Of a stretch of DNA of 64,000 nt, positions 46,534 to 58,063 are shown piece by piece; positions within the stretch are counted from its first letter, which is position 1; every line of letters starts with the position of its first letter. The DNA is from Rutstroemia sp. NJR-2017a BVV2 (Eukaryota; Ascomycota; Leotiomycetes; Helotiales; Rutstroemiaceae). A program made the position numbers and the translations under genes. The DNA lies in NCBI GenBank assembly GCA_002946415.1, contig NJPS01000058.1, forward strand, positions 1 to 64,000. The letters are read 5' to 3'. The notes beneath the pieces were generated by a model that was given only the letters and a program-made list of their open reading frames with translations, did not search any database and was not told the origin of the DNA.

Positions 46534-46818
46534 GATAATCAACTAACGATCTATACCCTCTACTATAATGCTGGATTAACTCCAGATCAAATTTATCTAC
46601 AATCTGGCGCTCCTTATACCCAAGTATACGAAGCAATAGAACGTATCCTGTCAGCTGTATATACCGCCAGCCATGTTCAACACCCAAACCTCTCCAAGCT
46701 ATCCTCACGCTATAAACTCTCCCAGCCAGCAGCTTGTACATACTCACTCATTTCCATACTCCTAACAATGCGACTCAAAAAGGAGATCGGCAGAATAGCC
46801 AGCCAGCCAGTCAGTTGA
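46534..46818 (+). pseudogene. Tc1/mariner-type transposase fragment (N-terminal HTH region)
   Basis: A 94-codon open stretch without an initiator ATG, bounded by stops. Its first part, LYYNAGLTPDQIYLQSGAPY then TQVYEAIERI, has the shape of the first helix-turn-helix of fungal Tc1/mariner transposases (aromatic-NAG-L-x-QI-x-x-x-x-G then S/TQVYxAI). The rest is rich in Ser/Leu and lacks recognisable catalytic DDE/D motifs. No terminal inverted repeats were found nearby. It is best read as a decayed transposase 5' remnant; an antisense 73-codon frame here is a shadow. Confidence 0.45.
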
Positions 46819-47277
46819 GTGCACTACCCATTCTACTATCTATCCTCAATCCAGTAATCGTAAGCCACGAAGAAAAACTATCATTCTAGCCATAACTTAG
46901 TATCAGTATTGCAACATGAAAACTCGAGTATTATCGGACTTCTTTTAGTATATTCCAATCTAACATATTACGGGAAATCTTTTAGGATATTCAATTCAAG
47001 TTACAACGTCTTCTTCGACACCCTTGTGCAATTGTACAGACACCGTTCATTCATTCTTTGATATTAGACTGTCGTTGCCGCCGCCGTCGTCGTTGATGAT
47101 GCGGACCCACCATGTGCGCTAAAACCTATGATACATACTCGCTGCGAACACAGGCCCCAATACCGACTAGTTAATTCACTAGCCTATGTATCCATTCATC
47201 TGCAAGCAATTTTCATTTCTTCACCTCCAGACTCACCCTCGCCCAACTGCACCCTACACCTCTCCCCCCCTCAACCC
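46819..47277. other. intergenic, downstream of SNW1
   Basis: About 460 bp of AT-rich sequence followed by a GCCGCCGCCGTCGTCG microsatellite-like patch near 47075-47092. No gene seen; it contains the probable 3' UTR of the Prp45 gene. Confidence 0.4.
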
Positions 47278-49163
47278 CTAATCATCCTCATCCACCCTCG
47301 CCCTCTTACTCCCCCTCTCCTCTCCCTCCTGCAAACCATACTCCCTCTTATTCGAGCTACCCTCCCCAACCTTACTCAAAAACTCATCCACATTAAACAC
47401 ATCCCCACCAGCCTCCGTATCCTTCTCGAACTGAACCGGACCTTCTCTAGCCTATTTCCCCCGAAAAGAATTTATTAGCATTTATTTACTCAACAATTTC
47501 TTCAAAAACAGGGACAGATAAACTTCAAGAAAATAAAACTCACCTCAACATCCGCCGCCCCCTTAAAGGTCCCCTTCCCCAACGCATCACCAAATCTATT
47601 ATTCTTCTGAATTTTCGCCATCTCACTCCCCGCCGCTTCTTCATCGTCATCATCATCCATCGTCTGTCTCGGTCGATAGATACTACTAATAGCATCCTGG
47701 GCCGCAAAAAGCGGCTTATCATAATGTTGATCTTCGTTGAAACCGCTATCGAAGCCACTTGTTCGATTGAACAATCTAGAATCAAACATAGTTTCTGAAG
47801 ACTGCGTAGGTTTGGCTAGACCTAAGGCGACTTTTTCAGAGATGTCTCGATTTTGTTCGCGGGCCATCATTTGGATTCTGCGCTCTGCTCCCATGCGTGA
47901 TTGGCGCAGCTTGCGTTCTTCCTCTCGTCGCTTTTCTTGGCGCATCTTCTCACGCTCTCGGACTTCCTCCTCGTCGCTGTTCGATCGCTCGGATTCAGAA
48001 TCACTGTAGCTGCCCGAACGTGATCTTGATGATCTGGATCCCCGGCGTCCAGCTCCCGCTCCAGCTCTCTCCTCGCGCGCCTTCTGAGCTAACATACGAA
48101 GATGTTCTTCTTTCTGCGCTTTCTCTTTCTCCGCTAATCTTTGTTGCATCAATGCTCTCTGCTTGACTTCTTCTCGTGCATGTCTGTCTGCTGTGAAAAG
48201 TGCCTCTGCAAATTGGGCGAACTTGTCGTTGATAGTAACATCCTGTAGCCCCCTTCCATCGGCGGCCAAACGCTTGTCTAATGGAACTGTGTAACCCTTG
48301 GGATTCTTCCAGTTCGAAACTGGAGGTGGGATCTTCCAAGCTTCTTGGTCTTCAGCTGTCAACTTTCGAGGTGGTGAATGCATCACCGGAGGCGGTGGAC
48401 TTGGAGGACCCCGAGGGATCTTCTTGTGTTTGAACTTCGGAGGTTCCATAGGATCTTGCTGCCTTTCCACAATCTTCATAATCCGATCATTCTTTCTTGT
48501 ATTATCGCCCATCTGATTCGCTGGTGTATACCTAACATATGTAGGATCTTTCCGTGCTCCAATATTAACATTCTTCGGTTTCTGAGCAGCTACCGCACCG
48601 CTAACAAGAGTCGCCAAGGCATTCTTCGTCCGCTCCGTCGAAGCTGCAACTTCCTCCTCGCTCGGCCTGTCCAGATTGATATCTCCAGCATCGGCTCGTT
48701 GTCGAAGTGGAATTAGATCTTTGAATGAGGTGTGCACTATACGTTTATCATTGTGACCCTGTCGTGCAATAGCGTCATATTTGACCTTTCCCTCGGCATC
48801 GACCTGAAGAGCTAGCGCGTTACTCGAGGCTGCGGATTTGCGTCCCATGTCCAATGGGTACTGCGCGACAGGAATTTCTGGGAAAGCGCCTCCATCTCCA
48901 AAGTCTTCTTGTCCTCGTGGTCGCCATCCTTTCCGACTACCATACGGTGGAGGTCCAGTTTTCTGCAATGGACCGTAAGTAAATGTAGCGTTTTAATCAT
49001 CGATGGAACAACAAACCTTCAGCACAATTTGTGTGTCATCAAGAGAGCCTGCGCCTAGGATTCTGGGACCTCGTTGTTGCGCATGTTGTGGAATTTCTTC
49101 TTCTTCGCCTGTATACTTTGGTTTCGGTAAGGCACGTGTGAGAGAAGCTGCCATCGAAGCCAT
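47278..49163 (-). CDS. prp45: pre-mRNA-processing protein 45 (SNW1/SKIP family)
   Basis: Core spliceosome scaffold that joins at activation and bridges the U2/U6 catalytic RNA and step-II factors. Three exons: 49017-49163, 47544-48962 and 47278-47451; phase-0 introns (GTTTGT...GCAG, GTGAGT...ATAG); 579 aa, normal for filamentous fungi. The start at 49163 (MASMAASLTRALPKPKY) is the first ATG of the conserved N-terminus. The SNW signature PPPVSNWKNPKGYTVPLDKR (just past mid-chain), the DKFAQFAEALFTADRHAREE helix and an Arg/Ser/Glu-rich C-terminal half (RRGSRSSRSRSGSYSDSESE) are all present. The last exon ends in a basic/acidic tail (SKRARVDEDD). Confidence 0.95.
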
Positions 49164-49645
49164 ATTCGAGAATTGAGAGGAAGCGGATGGCGCAGTTAGA
49201 CAGGAAGATGTGTGATAAAAGAATGGATGATTTTCAGATGTCCAGTGCCTATCGTGAATCTTCAAATTATCGCGATTCTTAGCCTTGCCTTCATCGGCTA
49301 ACCCAAACAGGACTAGTTCTACCTGGAGCTGTTTTGCCGTTGAACACAATACCTGATATTCAAAGTAACTAGTTACGCAAATGAGCATGAATTTCAACTT
49401 CGGTATTACTTTGAGCGCATAGCGCTGATGTTCATGCTTGGTGGGCACTTGTTTAAGTCACTCTTGGTGTGGGATGACCTAGTCACATGGAAAGAAGCAC
49501 AGTTTGGGACACCGAATACAGCACAAGATATCCTATCTGATACTCGACTTTTGACATTTCATTGATAGACGTCACTTCAATAAGCGTACACATAACCTCT
49601 TCCAAACCTCCGATTCCTCCCAAACACACCAATGCCCAAATTCCT
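49164..49645. other. SNW1 upstream region / p24 3' flank
   Basis: About 480 bp. Minus-strand frames here are upstream leader of prp45 or 3' UTR of the p24 gene. No separate gene seen. Confidence 0.5.
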
Positions 49646-50476
49646 TCACACGTAACCCTTTCTAGCACCCTATAACCTCCCGTCAGTACAAGCACACCAG
49701 ACATCCAAAACCCGCAAGAGCAACATACCTGGAAGAAGAATCGAACAATAAAGACCTGCAGCCCAGCCATGCAAATCATCATCAAGCTCTCAATAACACT
49801 GAAGTTGAAGATTCTCCTCTCCGTACTCCTCACTGTGCTAAAGTTTCTGTTCTCCCTTGTCCTGAAGTACTTCTGGTTGCGCGTAATCGTTGAGAGTTGT
49901 CCAGAAAGCTTGAATATCGATTCCTCCAATGCAGATGTCTGCTCGGGGGTAGTGCCTTGCTTGGAAGGAATTGATGCTCGGACTTCGTTCTCAACCTATA
50001 CGTATCACAAATAGCCGTCAGTAATCGATGCCACGCGCAAAGAATTGCATGGTTTGATAGAAGAGAGCTTACAGCAATTTCGAAATCGACGAATTTCTCT
50101 GCGAACGTGCTCATCTGGTTATTGAAGCAGAATCTATATTCTCCAACCTCTGTTGCCGTGAAGACGAAATCGCCCTGTCGCTCCTTTTCTTCCTTCATAA
50201 TGGTCCTTTCATTTGGGCCGACGACCTCATAATCAACATCGAAAGAGCCTCCAGCTTGTACCTATAGGTGTCTCGGTGTGAGTATTCAATTGCAAAACTT
50301 GGGTGCAGACGACGATTCCATACAGCGAAGTAAAAGGCCACTTTAGCACCTGGCTTATCAACGTAAGAGTAGAAGCATGCTTTTTCGTTGGCGCTCAATT
50401 TGTATGTAAGAGCAGTGGCAGATACAAGAGGCGACAAGCAAGCCAAAAGACTGCCCCAGAGTAATGAGGATTTCAT
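49646..50476 (-). CDS. p24-family ER-Golgi cargo receptor (Erp type)
   Basis: Type I membrane protein of COPII/COPI vesicles. Four exons: 50324-50476, 50073-50261, 49729-49995 and 49646-49669; all introns phase 0, including a very short last exon encoding GARKGYV. Total 210 aa, standard for p24. A signal peptide (LLWGSLLACLSPLVSA) is followed by a GOLD domain (TYKLSANEKACFYSYVDKPG, then GEYRFCFNN with the two conserved Cys), a coiled coil (residues about 130-165), a TM helix (SLMMICMAGLQVFIVRFFF) and a short cytosolic tail. FFFQGARKGYV matches the gamma/Erp subfamily rather than Erv25 or Emp24; the subfamily call is from motif memory. Confidence 0.9.
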
Positions 50477-50993
50477 GGTGTGTTATGTGGTTGCTAGAAT
50501 TCAATGAGGGACGCAACTTTCGAGACCGTTGCTACATATCTGGCAGTCCATACGGAAGTTTCCGTACAGGGGAATTTTAGCGAACCTGATTGGCTTCCCA
50601 GCATTAGGGGTCATTTTTTCACTTTATCAACATCTGCAAAATAATTTGAGGTACTAGATAGTTCATCGTTTGAAGTTTGTAAAAGTTCTACTCCTAAGCT
50701 CATAATAACATTCTTCGTAACAGTCGTTTCTTGGGGTAAAAATAACCGACTGCCGCATTTGAAGAAAGTCTCGCATCTAATATATACTACTAGGATACTC
50801 GGATTACTCCTGAACATTCGTGCTTCGCCATAAAGGTTCTCCAGCACACAAGCTATCATATTTCATAGAAAGAACTCGCACTCTGCTACCATACCTATCA
50901 TCTACATCGTCTGTTGGTCCCATCAAAGACCATGCCTAATTTTCCGACCCACCTAAAGCGCCATGAAGAAAACCTCTTAAGCAATGCCAAAAT
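50477..50993. other. p24 upstream region / ubp15 3' flank
   Basis: 517 bp, AT-rich in the middle. The minus-strand 82-codon frame (50611-50859) has no recognisable features. No gene supported. Confidence 0.45.
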
Positions 50994-53900
50994 CTACTTC
51001 AAGAATAAGTCTGCTGCACTCCTTACAGGCCGCGCTCTATCAACGTGGTCTAGACCGAGCAAATCATCGTCTAGTGTAGCAACATCCCATAATATGTCCT
51101 CTGTCATTTGATTAGAACCTCGAAATGTAGATGACTCAATGTAAAACTTACCTTCGTTAAGATATGTAGGTTTTGAGTATGTGCTCCTCCTCACAACAGC
51201 AAACCTAACCTTCTCAAAGCTTTTACCTTTCATACCAGTCCGCTTTTCCAATCGCTTCTTAGTCTCGGAAAACGGTTCATCCTATCGAATTTTAGATGAG
51301 TAATGACAATCATGAGAAGCGCAACTTACCTGAAGCATCTTGAACTTAAACGGAATGCCATGCGGCTTATTGGGTTCTCCTTGGAAATGGTATGCATAAA
51401 TAAACTGGCTGCCGCTGCTTTGCTCAAGCTCTTCTTCCGGGACCCGTTCGGCCATCAAGTTGATGTACTCAGTGACGCTCACAACAGAAAGTTCTCGAGA
51501 GAGCTCTTTATGAATCTTGTTTTGATGAATCTCGTATATCCGAATAGGACCGGCCTTATCTTCTTCCTCTAGCTTCGCCTTCTTGATTAAGCCGGTGATG
51601 AGGTCCTGTACAGTACCATTTTTTGGAACGAGGATGTCGAATTGTTCCTATCTATTGTGAGGACGCGACACAAATGAAGATCGTGATTATCCTTACCTCT
51701 TTCGTGATACCCTCGCTAACCCAGCTAACTCTGAGAGGCTTTCTGGTCTCCAACTCCGCAAGGCTCATCTCCAAAACCTCGAAGTACAGTGCATCTGTCC
51801 TCTGACTGTTGTTGCTAAACGTACTGTAACTCGGATTGAGCATACCCTGAAGGCTCTGGTTCGGTCCGCGCTTAACAGCAGTCTTAGGGTTACCCGACGA
51901 TGTATTGATAGACCAAAACCTGAGATGGGTTGGATCGACTTGCAACTTGTCAGCAACTTTTGCAGATACCTGCTCGTACGAATGCTTTGAGCTCAACACA
52001 AGGCTGAACGGCTCGACTTCGTCTGGTTGGAAAATTCCTCTGGATGGATGACAGTAGAACTTTATGCTTCTTCGATGACGAAGGAAGTCGTAATATTGTC
52101 GAGCATCTTCAATGTGGTCTGGTTTAGAGTAGGATCGATCACTGGATCGATCACTACCACCAGATGATAGCGATGGCAGCGGCAGTGTTGAACCTATGGT
52201 TGTTATCGCACTGAGGGTAGTATTTGTACTAATATAGTCAGCATTGGTTTTTCTATGGAGACTGGGCTCTATGAACTGACATTGTAGAGTTTGATGACGT
52301 CGAGGAACGATCAGGGGATGTGCTTTCGGGGATTCTCTGGAAGCAGACAATATCACCATCCTGAAGTTCCGCCGCTTTTAACGATTGTTTGGCTTTCATT
52401 GGTTCAATCATATCAGGTTTAATTTCCTACGAAAAAGTTGTTAGTATTTTAGTGAATGGGTAGGAGCTTTAACGAATATACCTCAAATAGCTTCAAGTGG
52501 GTATTTTCTGGCCACTCCATGCGCTTGAGAATGATTGGAGCCAAGTCTTCCACCTTTTTTTCTTTGCTGATGTATATGTGACCGCATCCAACTAATCTCT
52601 GTGCATCAACATCAAACCACTTCAAGAAGAGAACTATCAGGTCAGTTCTTGCTGGAGCGCCGTTTGATGCTTGATAGGTCGGCCATATAGGAGCACCGTC
52701 GGCGTCAAACTCTTGAGCAGCCTCAGCCCACAATCTTAATTCTTGCGTCTTGCTACCTGCAAGTTTGAGATGTGCTTCCTCGATAGTCTGATTCGCGTCA
52801 AGAATAGGTTGATCGGGTCTTGTTGTCTTATTCTGTCGATTGACCATGCACCATAATCTCAACATCCTTGGCTCTGTGGACACGTCTTCGGCGATCCGTT
52901 CCGTGAGCTCCTTGATTGTAGACTTCCGCAGTAATCGATAGGACCTGGCGGCTGCAGGATCATTTTCGTGGTTTTGGTCAAAGAGTGTCAAGTCAATTCC
53001 ACCATGGGCATGGAATGTGTCCTCGGTGATGACCCTAACTGTAAGGTACAAATGCTGCTCTTCGCGCTCCTTGCGGCGCGCTTCCCTGAAAGCAGCCTCT
53101 TCTTCAAGTTTCCTCTCTGTAATAGAATTAGCATGCTTTTAATCGCTTCCAAAGCACAGAACTTACGAAGATGAGATGGTATATCCTCATTTGTCACTGG
53201 GCAAAGAACCTCGTCGAGCTTTGATTTTCGGATGTAGACAAGCATATATGCGCTATTGTGTCGTATGATAGGTTTGTGGGGTGCCGATGTATAACCATTT
53301 AATGGAACTTCACCGCCGTAGTTTTCCTCTAGAACCTCTCTCATCGTAGCTTTCGTTACTTTATCATCATCGTACTTGTAGAACCAACCATCCTTATTGG
53401 GTTTGATGTACGCATAGTAATGACCAGCATTAAGATCCCCGCTATGAACAAGGACTCCGTGCAATTGATATTCCCACGATTCTGACCTATCTGCTTCCTC
53501 TGACAGATAAGGCGCTGCATCGAATGTTTCCGGGAACTCGTAACGGTCGTTGATTTTCATCATGGCATCTCGCTCAATGTCATACTGGAAACGTTTAAGC
53601 TGCAAGTGGAGGACCTCTGGAAATGACTCAAAAATCACACCCTTCCTCGCATCTTGTAGCTTGTAATTGTCGCCCGCAAAGTACTGGTTGTCGCCATCCA
53701 TTGTTTCGACTTGAATGTAATCCCTGAAACTTTCCTCAAGATTCTTGTTACCGCTGACATTTAATTGGATGTCCCAGAAATCTTCGACTCGGCGTGATTC
53801 ATAGTCGACATTGATACATGATATATATGTTCGCACCTTCCCACAGAATAATCTTGGAAGGACGTTTTCGGCCTCGGTTTTCTTCATCTTGATCTCCATG

Positions 53901-55005
53901 CGCTCCATCAACTTTCTCGACAGTTCCTGGACATCCTGCTGTTCAAAGATATGCCTTGTTTCCCAACCAAAAGATTTGGTGAGCTCATTGGTGCTCACAG
54001 CGTTGGAAGATGACTGTAGCTGGTAGAAAAGACGCTGTAGTGTATATGCGGAGTTCGTATTGGTGTCTTCGTCCTGTGTTGGGATTTGATACACGGCCTA
54101 TCGAAGCATTAGCATTTTCCTCATATCGCGAGGTTTCGAACATACTTTGCGGAAGGCATTAGTAAAGTATAGGGATTGAATGAGAGAGTTCAGATAGCAA
54201 GTAGCTCCTTGGTTCTTCAGCCCAACGTATCCTGTCTCTTTCTTTGAATCATAGTTCGTGAAAGAATGCCATAAAACGCCCGTCTCATCCTTGACTACTC
54301 GTACATATGCGGTCATGTTCGCCTCGTCATTCTCAACTAGTGGTCGATCAGAGCCAGCCCACGGCACATTAAACAGTTTCCGAATCTCCATGAACCGGGT
54401 AAAACCCCAATCGCCCTCATCCTTGGTAAACCGGTGGTGTGCGGTGTGATGGGTATAGAGCGTGGGGTCATTCTTATTCCATAAAACCAAACCGAATTGC
54501 ACGCAACAAACAAAGTCATCCGGAGGCTTGTTGTTTTCGAATCCATGTTCTAGGTAGAAAGAAACATTATCTGCATTGTTGCCAAATGGAAACATCAAAA
54601 CGCGCCTGAGATGTTAGCAACCGAGGCGCATAGCTCTAAGCATTGCATCTGCTCACCAAGGATATCCCCCAGCGTGGAAAACGGGGCCATGTTCTCTGCG
54701 CGGCAGGAGCCTCCATCCCGAGATTTCCCATGTATGATGTACAGTTTCTATTATTGGAGGTTGTTCTAGCAGTGGTGGCAACACTAGATCCGTCATAGCA
54801 GCATCTGCGAAGGACAAGTCAGCTCAATGCCTTTACGCTTATATAACCCATAGCTCATACAATCATCGGCTGGTGGTTGGATTGGCTCATCCGTATTTAT
54901 TATGGCGATGTCCTCCTTCTCATTCTCGGGTTGTTCGACGACATATTCGTCGGGATCGATGATCATATCATTAGGTGATTGTATATCTGCATCGAAAGAC
55001 TGCAT
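50994..55005 (-). CDS. ubp15: ubiquitin-specific protease Ubp15 (USP7/HAUSP family)
   Basis: Deubiquitinase of the USP7 type. Ten exons: 54861-55005, 54657-54804, 54146-54605, 53167-54097, 52482-53116, 52281-52426, 51697-52228, 51330-51647, 51152-51281, 50994-51100. The sum is 3,552 nt and closes in frame as 1,183 aa, the usual size. Order of domains: acidic N-terminus; MATH/TRAF domain beginning HHTWEISGWRLLPRREHG with FHAGGYPW across an intron; USP catalytic core with Cys box GLKNQGATCYLNSLIQSLYF (about C234), QQDVQELSR and His box LVHSGDLNAGHYYAY (about H477); then tandem ubiquitin-like ICP0-binding domains (e.g. GHIYISKEKKVEDLA, SKHSYEQVSAKVADKLQVDP), ending in RPVRSAADLFLK. Exons 6-7 are joined using GTCAGT...TTAG because reading through meets a stop. 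Confidence 0.93.
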
Positions 55006-56330
55006 TTTTGCAACGATTTATTGTCAGCAGAGGGATCAACAGAGAGTGGCCGAGGTTAAATTCAAGCGTTGGTAAAGCACAAGGAATTGTGCACTCTTTA
55101 TTTGTATTGAGAGTTGGAGAGGTAGGATTGGGTCTCGCTCACCGGATTCATGGTCGCCGCCAAAAGCACGCCGGCCTTCGCAGAGGTCGCTGAAGATAGC
55201 TTTTGGTGGAGAAGAGGGGTAAAAAGTGGCGAGAAAGAAGAAAAGATGATTTAGGGTCTTTGCTGTGTGAGGGGATCGTGAACGTAAATATTATGTGTAT
55301 GTAGGGATTTATCACATTTACCCTTTGTACTTACTGTACCAAGTAGTGAGAGTTGAGCCAGGCGGGAATTTTGCTTGGAACACTGGTGGAAGGTCCAAAG
55401 TTGCTTTAGTTGCTTAGTTTTACTTTTTGCTCGTAGTAACCTTAGCAGCCGTAGCCCACCAGTAGTATATTGCCTTGTTATTGCCGATTCGATGTGAAGG
55501 AGGCGGGTGGGTTCGCTTGTGGCGCGGCTTCCAATGACGTTTCTTTGAGCTGAATGTCAGAGCTCAGCGGCCTGGAAAGTTGATTGTGAGGCTTGATTGC
55601 GGATTGCGGATTGCTGATTGTTGATCTGCTTGCTGATTAGCAATTGTGGGTAAAACATGCAGAGTGTGCTTGAAATGACTGTCTCAGACAAAGACTTGTT
55701 TATTTGCTGCTTTCTAGAATCAAGGCATGCATGCTATTGACGCAGTCCAACGAACAAGGCTGAGCACGACCTCGTACAGTACATGTACTGCTGAGTGAGG
55801 GGTCCCGAGGCTTTGCTTAAATGTTGGCAAGGGAAAGGATCAGCACAGTATAACGCCAAACACAGAAGACGAAGCAAGCACAAGATTTGTATGGTTCAAA
55901 TTCGTCCGTCCTGGGGAGGGGGACGTTGGACATGTGCACTTCTCCTGACACCAATCACCCTACCTATTACACAGCAGAATCTTATTCTATTCACTCAATA
56001 TCAAACAGTATAAACCCGTCGCGTCACATCCCATACAACGTTGCATGCCTGTTGTTTTGTTTAAATATGTTCCATTAATTTGAAGTAAACGCTAGTGGTA
56101 TCTATTATAATCTTATATAACTCTAAAAAAAAGCAAAGGGGATATAGTGAACGCCGTTGAGCAAAACAGCCTCCGGAGGAACAAAGGCCTCATCATTAAA
56201 ACATGTCAGTAATACCATATATGTGGTCGAGACTAATCTCGCATCCAGTCGAACAAATCCACACCGTTCCTAATCATTCAGTGTCGAGGCCGATCCTGCA
56301 GCCATGAAAGACCGTTCCCATCATATCGCA
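55006..56330. other. ubp15 upstream / sfh5 downstream region
   Basis: 1.3 kb without a supportable gene. It contains a short imperfect array of GATTG/GGATTGC words at about 55580-55630 and a C/T-rich tract. Short frames at 55795-56078 (+) have no recognisable features. The left part probably holds the ubp15 promoter, the right end the sfh5 3' UTR. Confidence 0.5.
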
Positions 56331-57475
56331 TTAGGCCGGGGTATACAAGACGGTAGCACCTTCCTTCAAATCTTGTCCGTTTCCTCCATAATCCTTGGGT
56401 AGCTGCTCTGCGATTTTTGGGAGTTCGCTGGCAAGACTGGAACCGTAGCTTAGAGGATGGAATTTCTTGATTGTCGCGGCGCTCAAGAAGATCTTCATAG
56501 CAGTGAAAACCCATCCCATAAGCACCGGAACGTTGACGAAGAACTTCTCCTTCAAAAGCTCGGGATATGCCATGCTGAATGTCTGGATTGTCTCCTTGGA
56601 TGCAGCTTTAATGCTTGGATCCATTCGAAGGAAACTGACATTGCGATAGTCGTGAACTTGGATCATCCGATATGGATCAGGACCATTTTCGGGAATTTTC
56701 TCTGTTGCAGAAGCAAGGTCTAATTTCCGGATGGACAACTCCATAAGAGCTGCTCGCCATTCGAGGAACCTATCACGAACGATCAGTATATGAATTAAAA
56801 CATGACGGCCGAGTTAACTTACTCGGGAATATCGCTGAAGGTGTTCTTGACACTCTTGACTGCTCCATAAATGTTCCAGGTAATAACTTCCTTAGCTCCC
56901 GAAGCCGTGGTGTGGGTTGTCACGTATCCTAGATTGCCAAACTTGGCATTGTCGAATGATTTATCCTCGAGGAGTTTCCCTGGTTGCATCTTCTTGCGCC
57001 ACTTAAGAGCCTCAATCAATTGAGCTTTAGATTTTGCCACATCTTTGTTGTTCGCGCGAAGGAATTTCTCGAGAACTATGCTCGTTTGAACGTGAGTTTC
57101 CGACTCCTGGAGTTCAATCCCCCACATCTCTCTCCATTCGGTAGCTTCGAATACGGATGGTAATTCGGAAAAGAACTTTGATAATGGCGAGCCATCGTGA
57201 GTTTTGGCAGCTTTGTCGAACGAAACAGATCGTCGAGTAGGTGTTGGGGCTTTCTCCGCGCCGTCTTCTTTCGCGGGTTCCGGTTTAGCAGCAGACTCCG
57301 CGGCAGGTTCAGCGGTAGTCTTAGTATCTGGCTCTGCAGCGACGGGTTCTGATTTGATTTCTACGACGGGTGGTTCCACTGGTGCACTGGTAGCTACCAC
57401 GGTTGGCTTTGCATCTTCAACCGCGGCCCGCACTGGTTCAACTTCTACCGTCTTTGGGCTGACTTGGGAGCTCAT
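56331..57475 (-). CDS. sfh5: phosphatidylinositol transfer protein Sfh5 (CRAL-TRIO)
   Basis: Sec14-like lipid transfer protein, associated in yeast with ER, plasma membrane and (reported) heme binding. Two exons, 56823-57475 and 56331-56769, with intron GTAAGT...ATAG; 363 aa. The N-terminal third is a low-complexity Ala/Pro/Glu region (about 1-85), common in filamentous fungal Sfh5. The CRAL-TRIO N domain follows (VLEKFLRANNKDVAKSKAQL, ALKWRKKM), then the lipid-binding domain: FGNLGYVTTH, ITWNIYGAVK, VHDYRNVSFLRMD, FSMAYPELLKEKFFVNVP, VFTAMKIFLSAATIKKFHPL and PKDYGGNG near the end. Its 5' end is divergent from the mitochondrial kinase gene. Confidence 0.93.
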
Positions 57476-58063
57476 TGCTGATTGTTGATTGTTGATCTGA
57501 TTGATTGGAGCTTGGGAGCTTGGCGTGTGTCTATATCACTGACAGCTGTAACAGTATCAAAGAAGTTAGCTGACGGAAGAATATCAGATGGGAGAGACAA
57601 AAGGACAAGATTTATACCTACAAATCTTGGACGGCAACCCGACTTTATCCAGCTTGAGGAGTAAGAACGTCTGACAAAGATCAATGTTCAGGTCCCAATC
57701 GGTGAACAAAACACAGAAAATTAAGATTTGTGTTTCTGATAATAGATTGTTAAAATGTTCTCGAATTTCGGTAGTCCCCTACCAAGTTGCACCGAGCGCA
57801 CCTCCTTATTTCACCGGTAAATCTCATAATTTCGTAAGGTTCCACGGATTCGTAGCGCGCCGAGCGGGGTTGATCCCTGCGAGAACCGGATGAACTCCCC
57901 CACGACAAGCTTCCAAGCTTCCAAGCTTCCAAGCTTCAAATATTCTTTCTTCTCTCCGCGGAAATTCGACTGCAGAGAACGACCACGACCACGACAAAGT
58001 ACTGGACGGAATCATATTCTTCTTGGACGATATCGGTTCCTCCATACGTATGGAATCGCCGGT
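57476..58063. promoter_or_regulatory. divergent intergenic region between sfh5 and the dehydrogenase kinase
   Basis: 588 bp between divergent starts, so both promoters should be here. It includes a perfect CTTCCAAG microsatellite (four units, near 57907-57936) about 130 bp before the kinase start. A plus-strand frame continuous with the kinase runs from 57890; the ATG at 58064 is preferred, but ATG 57890 would add 58 residues. Confidence 0.45.
57907..57936. repeat. CTTCCAAG microsatellite
   Basis: An 8-bp unit CTTCCAAG (equivalently AAGCTTCC) repeated about 3.7 times in perfect tandem, in the sfh5/kinase intergenic region. Confidence 0.8.

Noticed and set aside
46534..46747. Minus-strand 73-codon frame as a protein gene
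   Set aside because: The plus strand of the same segment carries the more meaningful transposase HTH-like pattern; the minus frame has no recognisable feature.
57890..58063. 58-residue N-terminal extension of the dehydrogenase kinase
   Set aside because: It is in frame, but the sequence is basic low-complexity with no family similarity recognised; the ATG at 58064 gives a compact presequence directly before the conserved region. Retained only as an alternative start.
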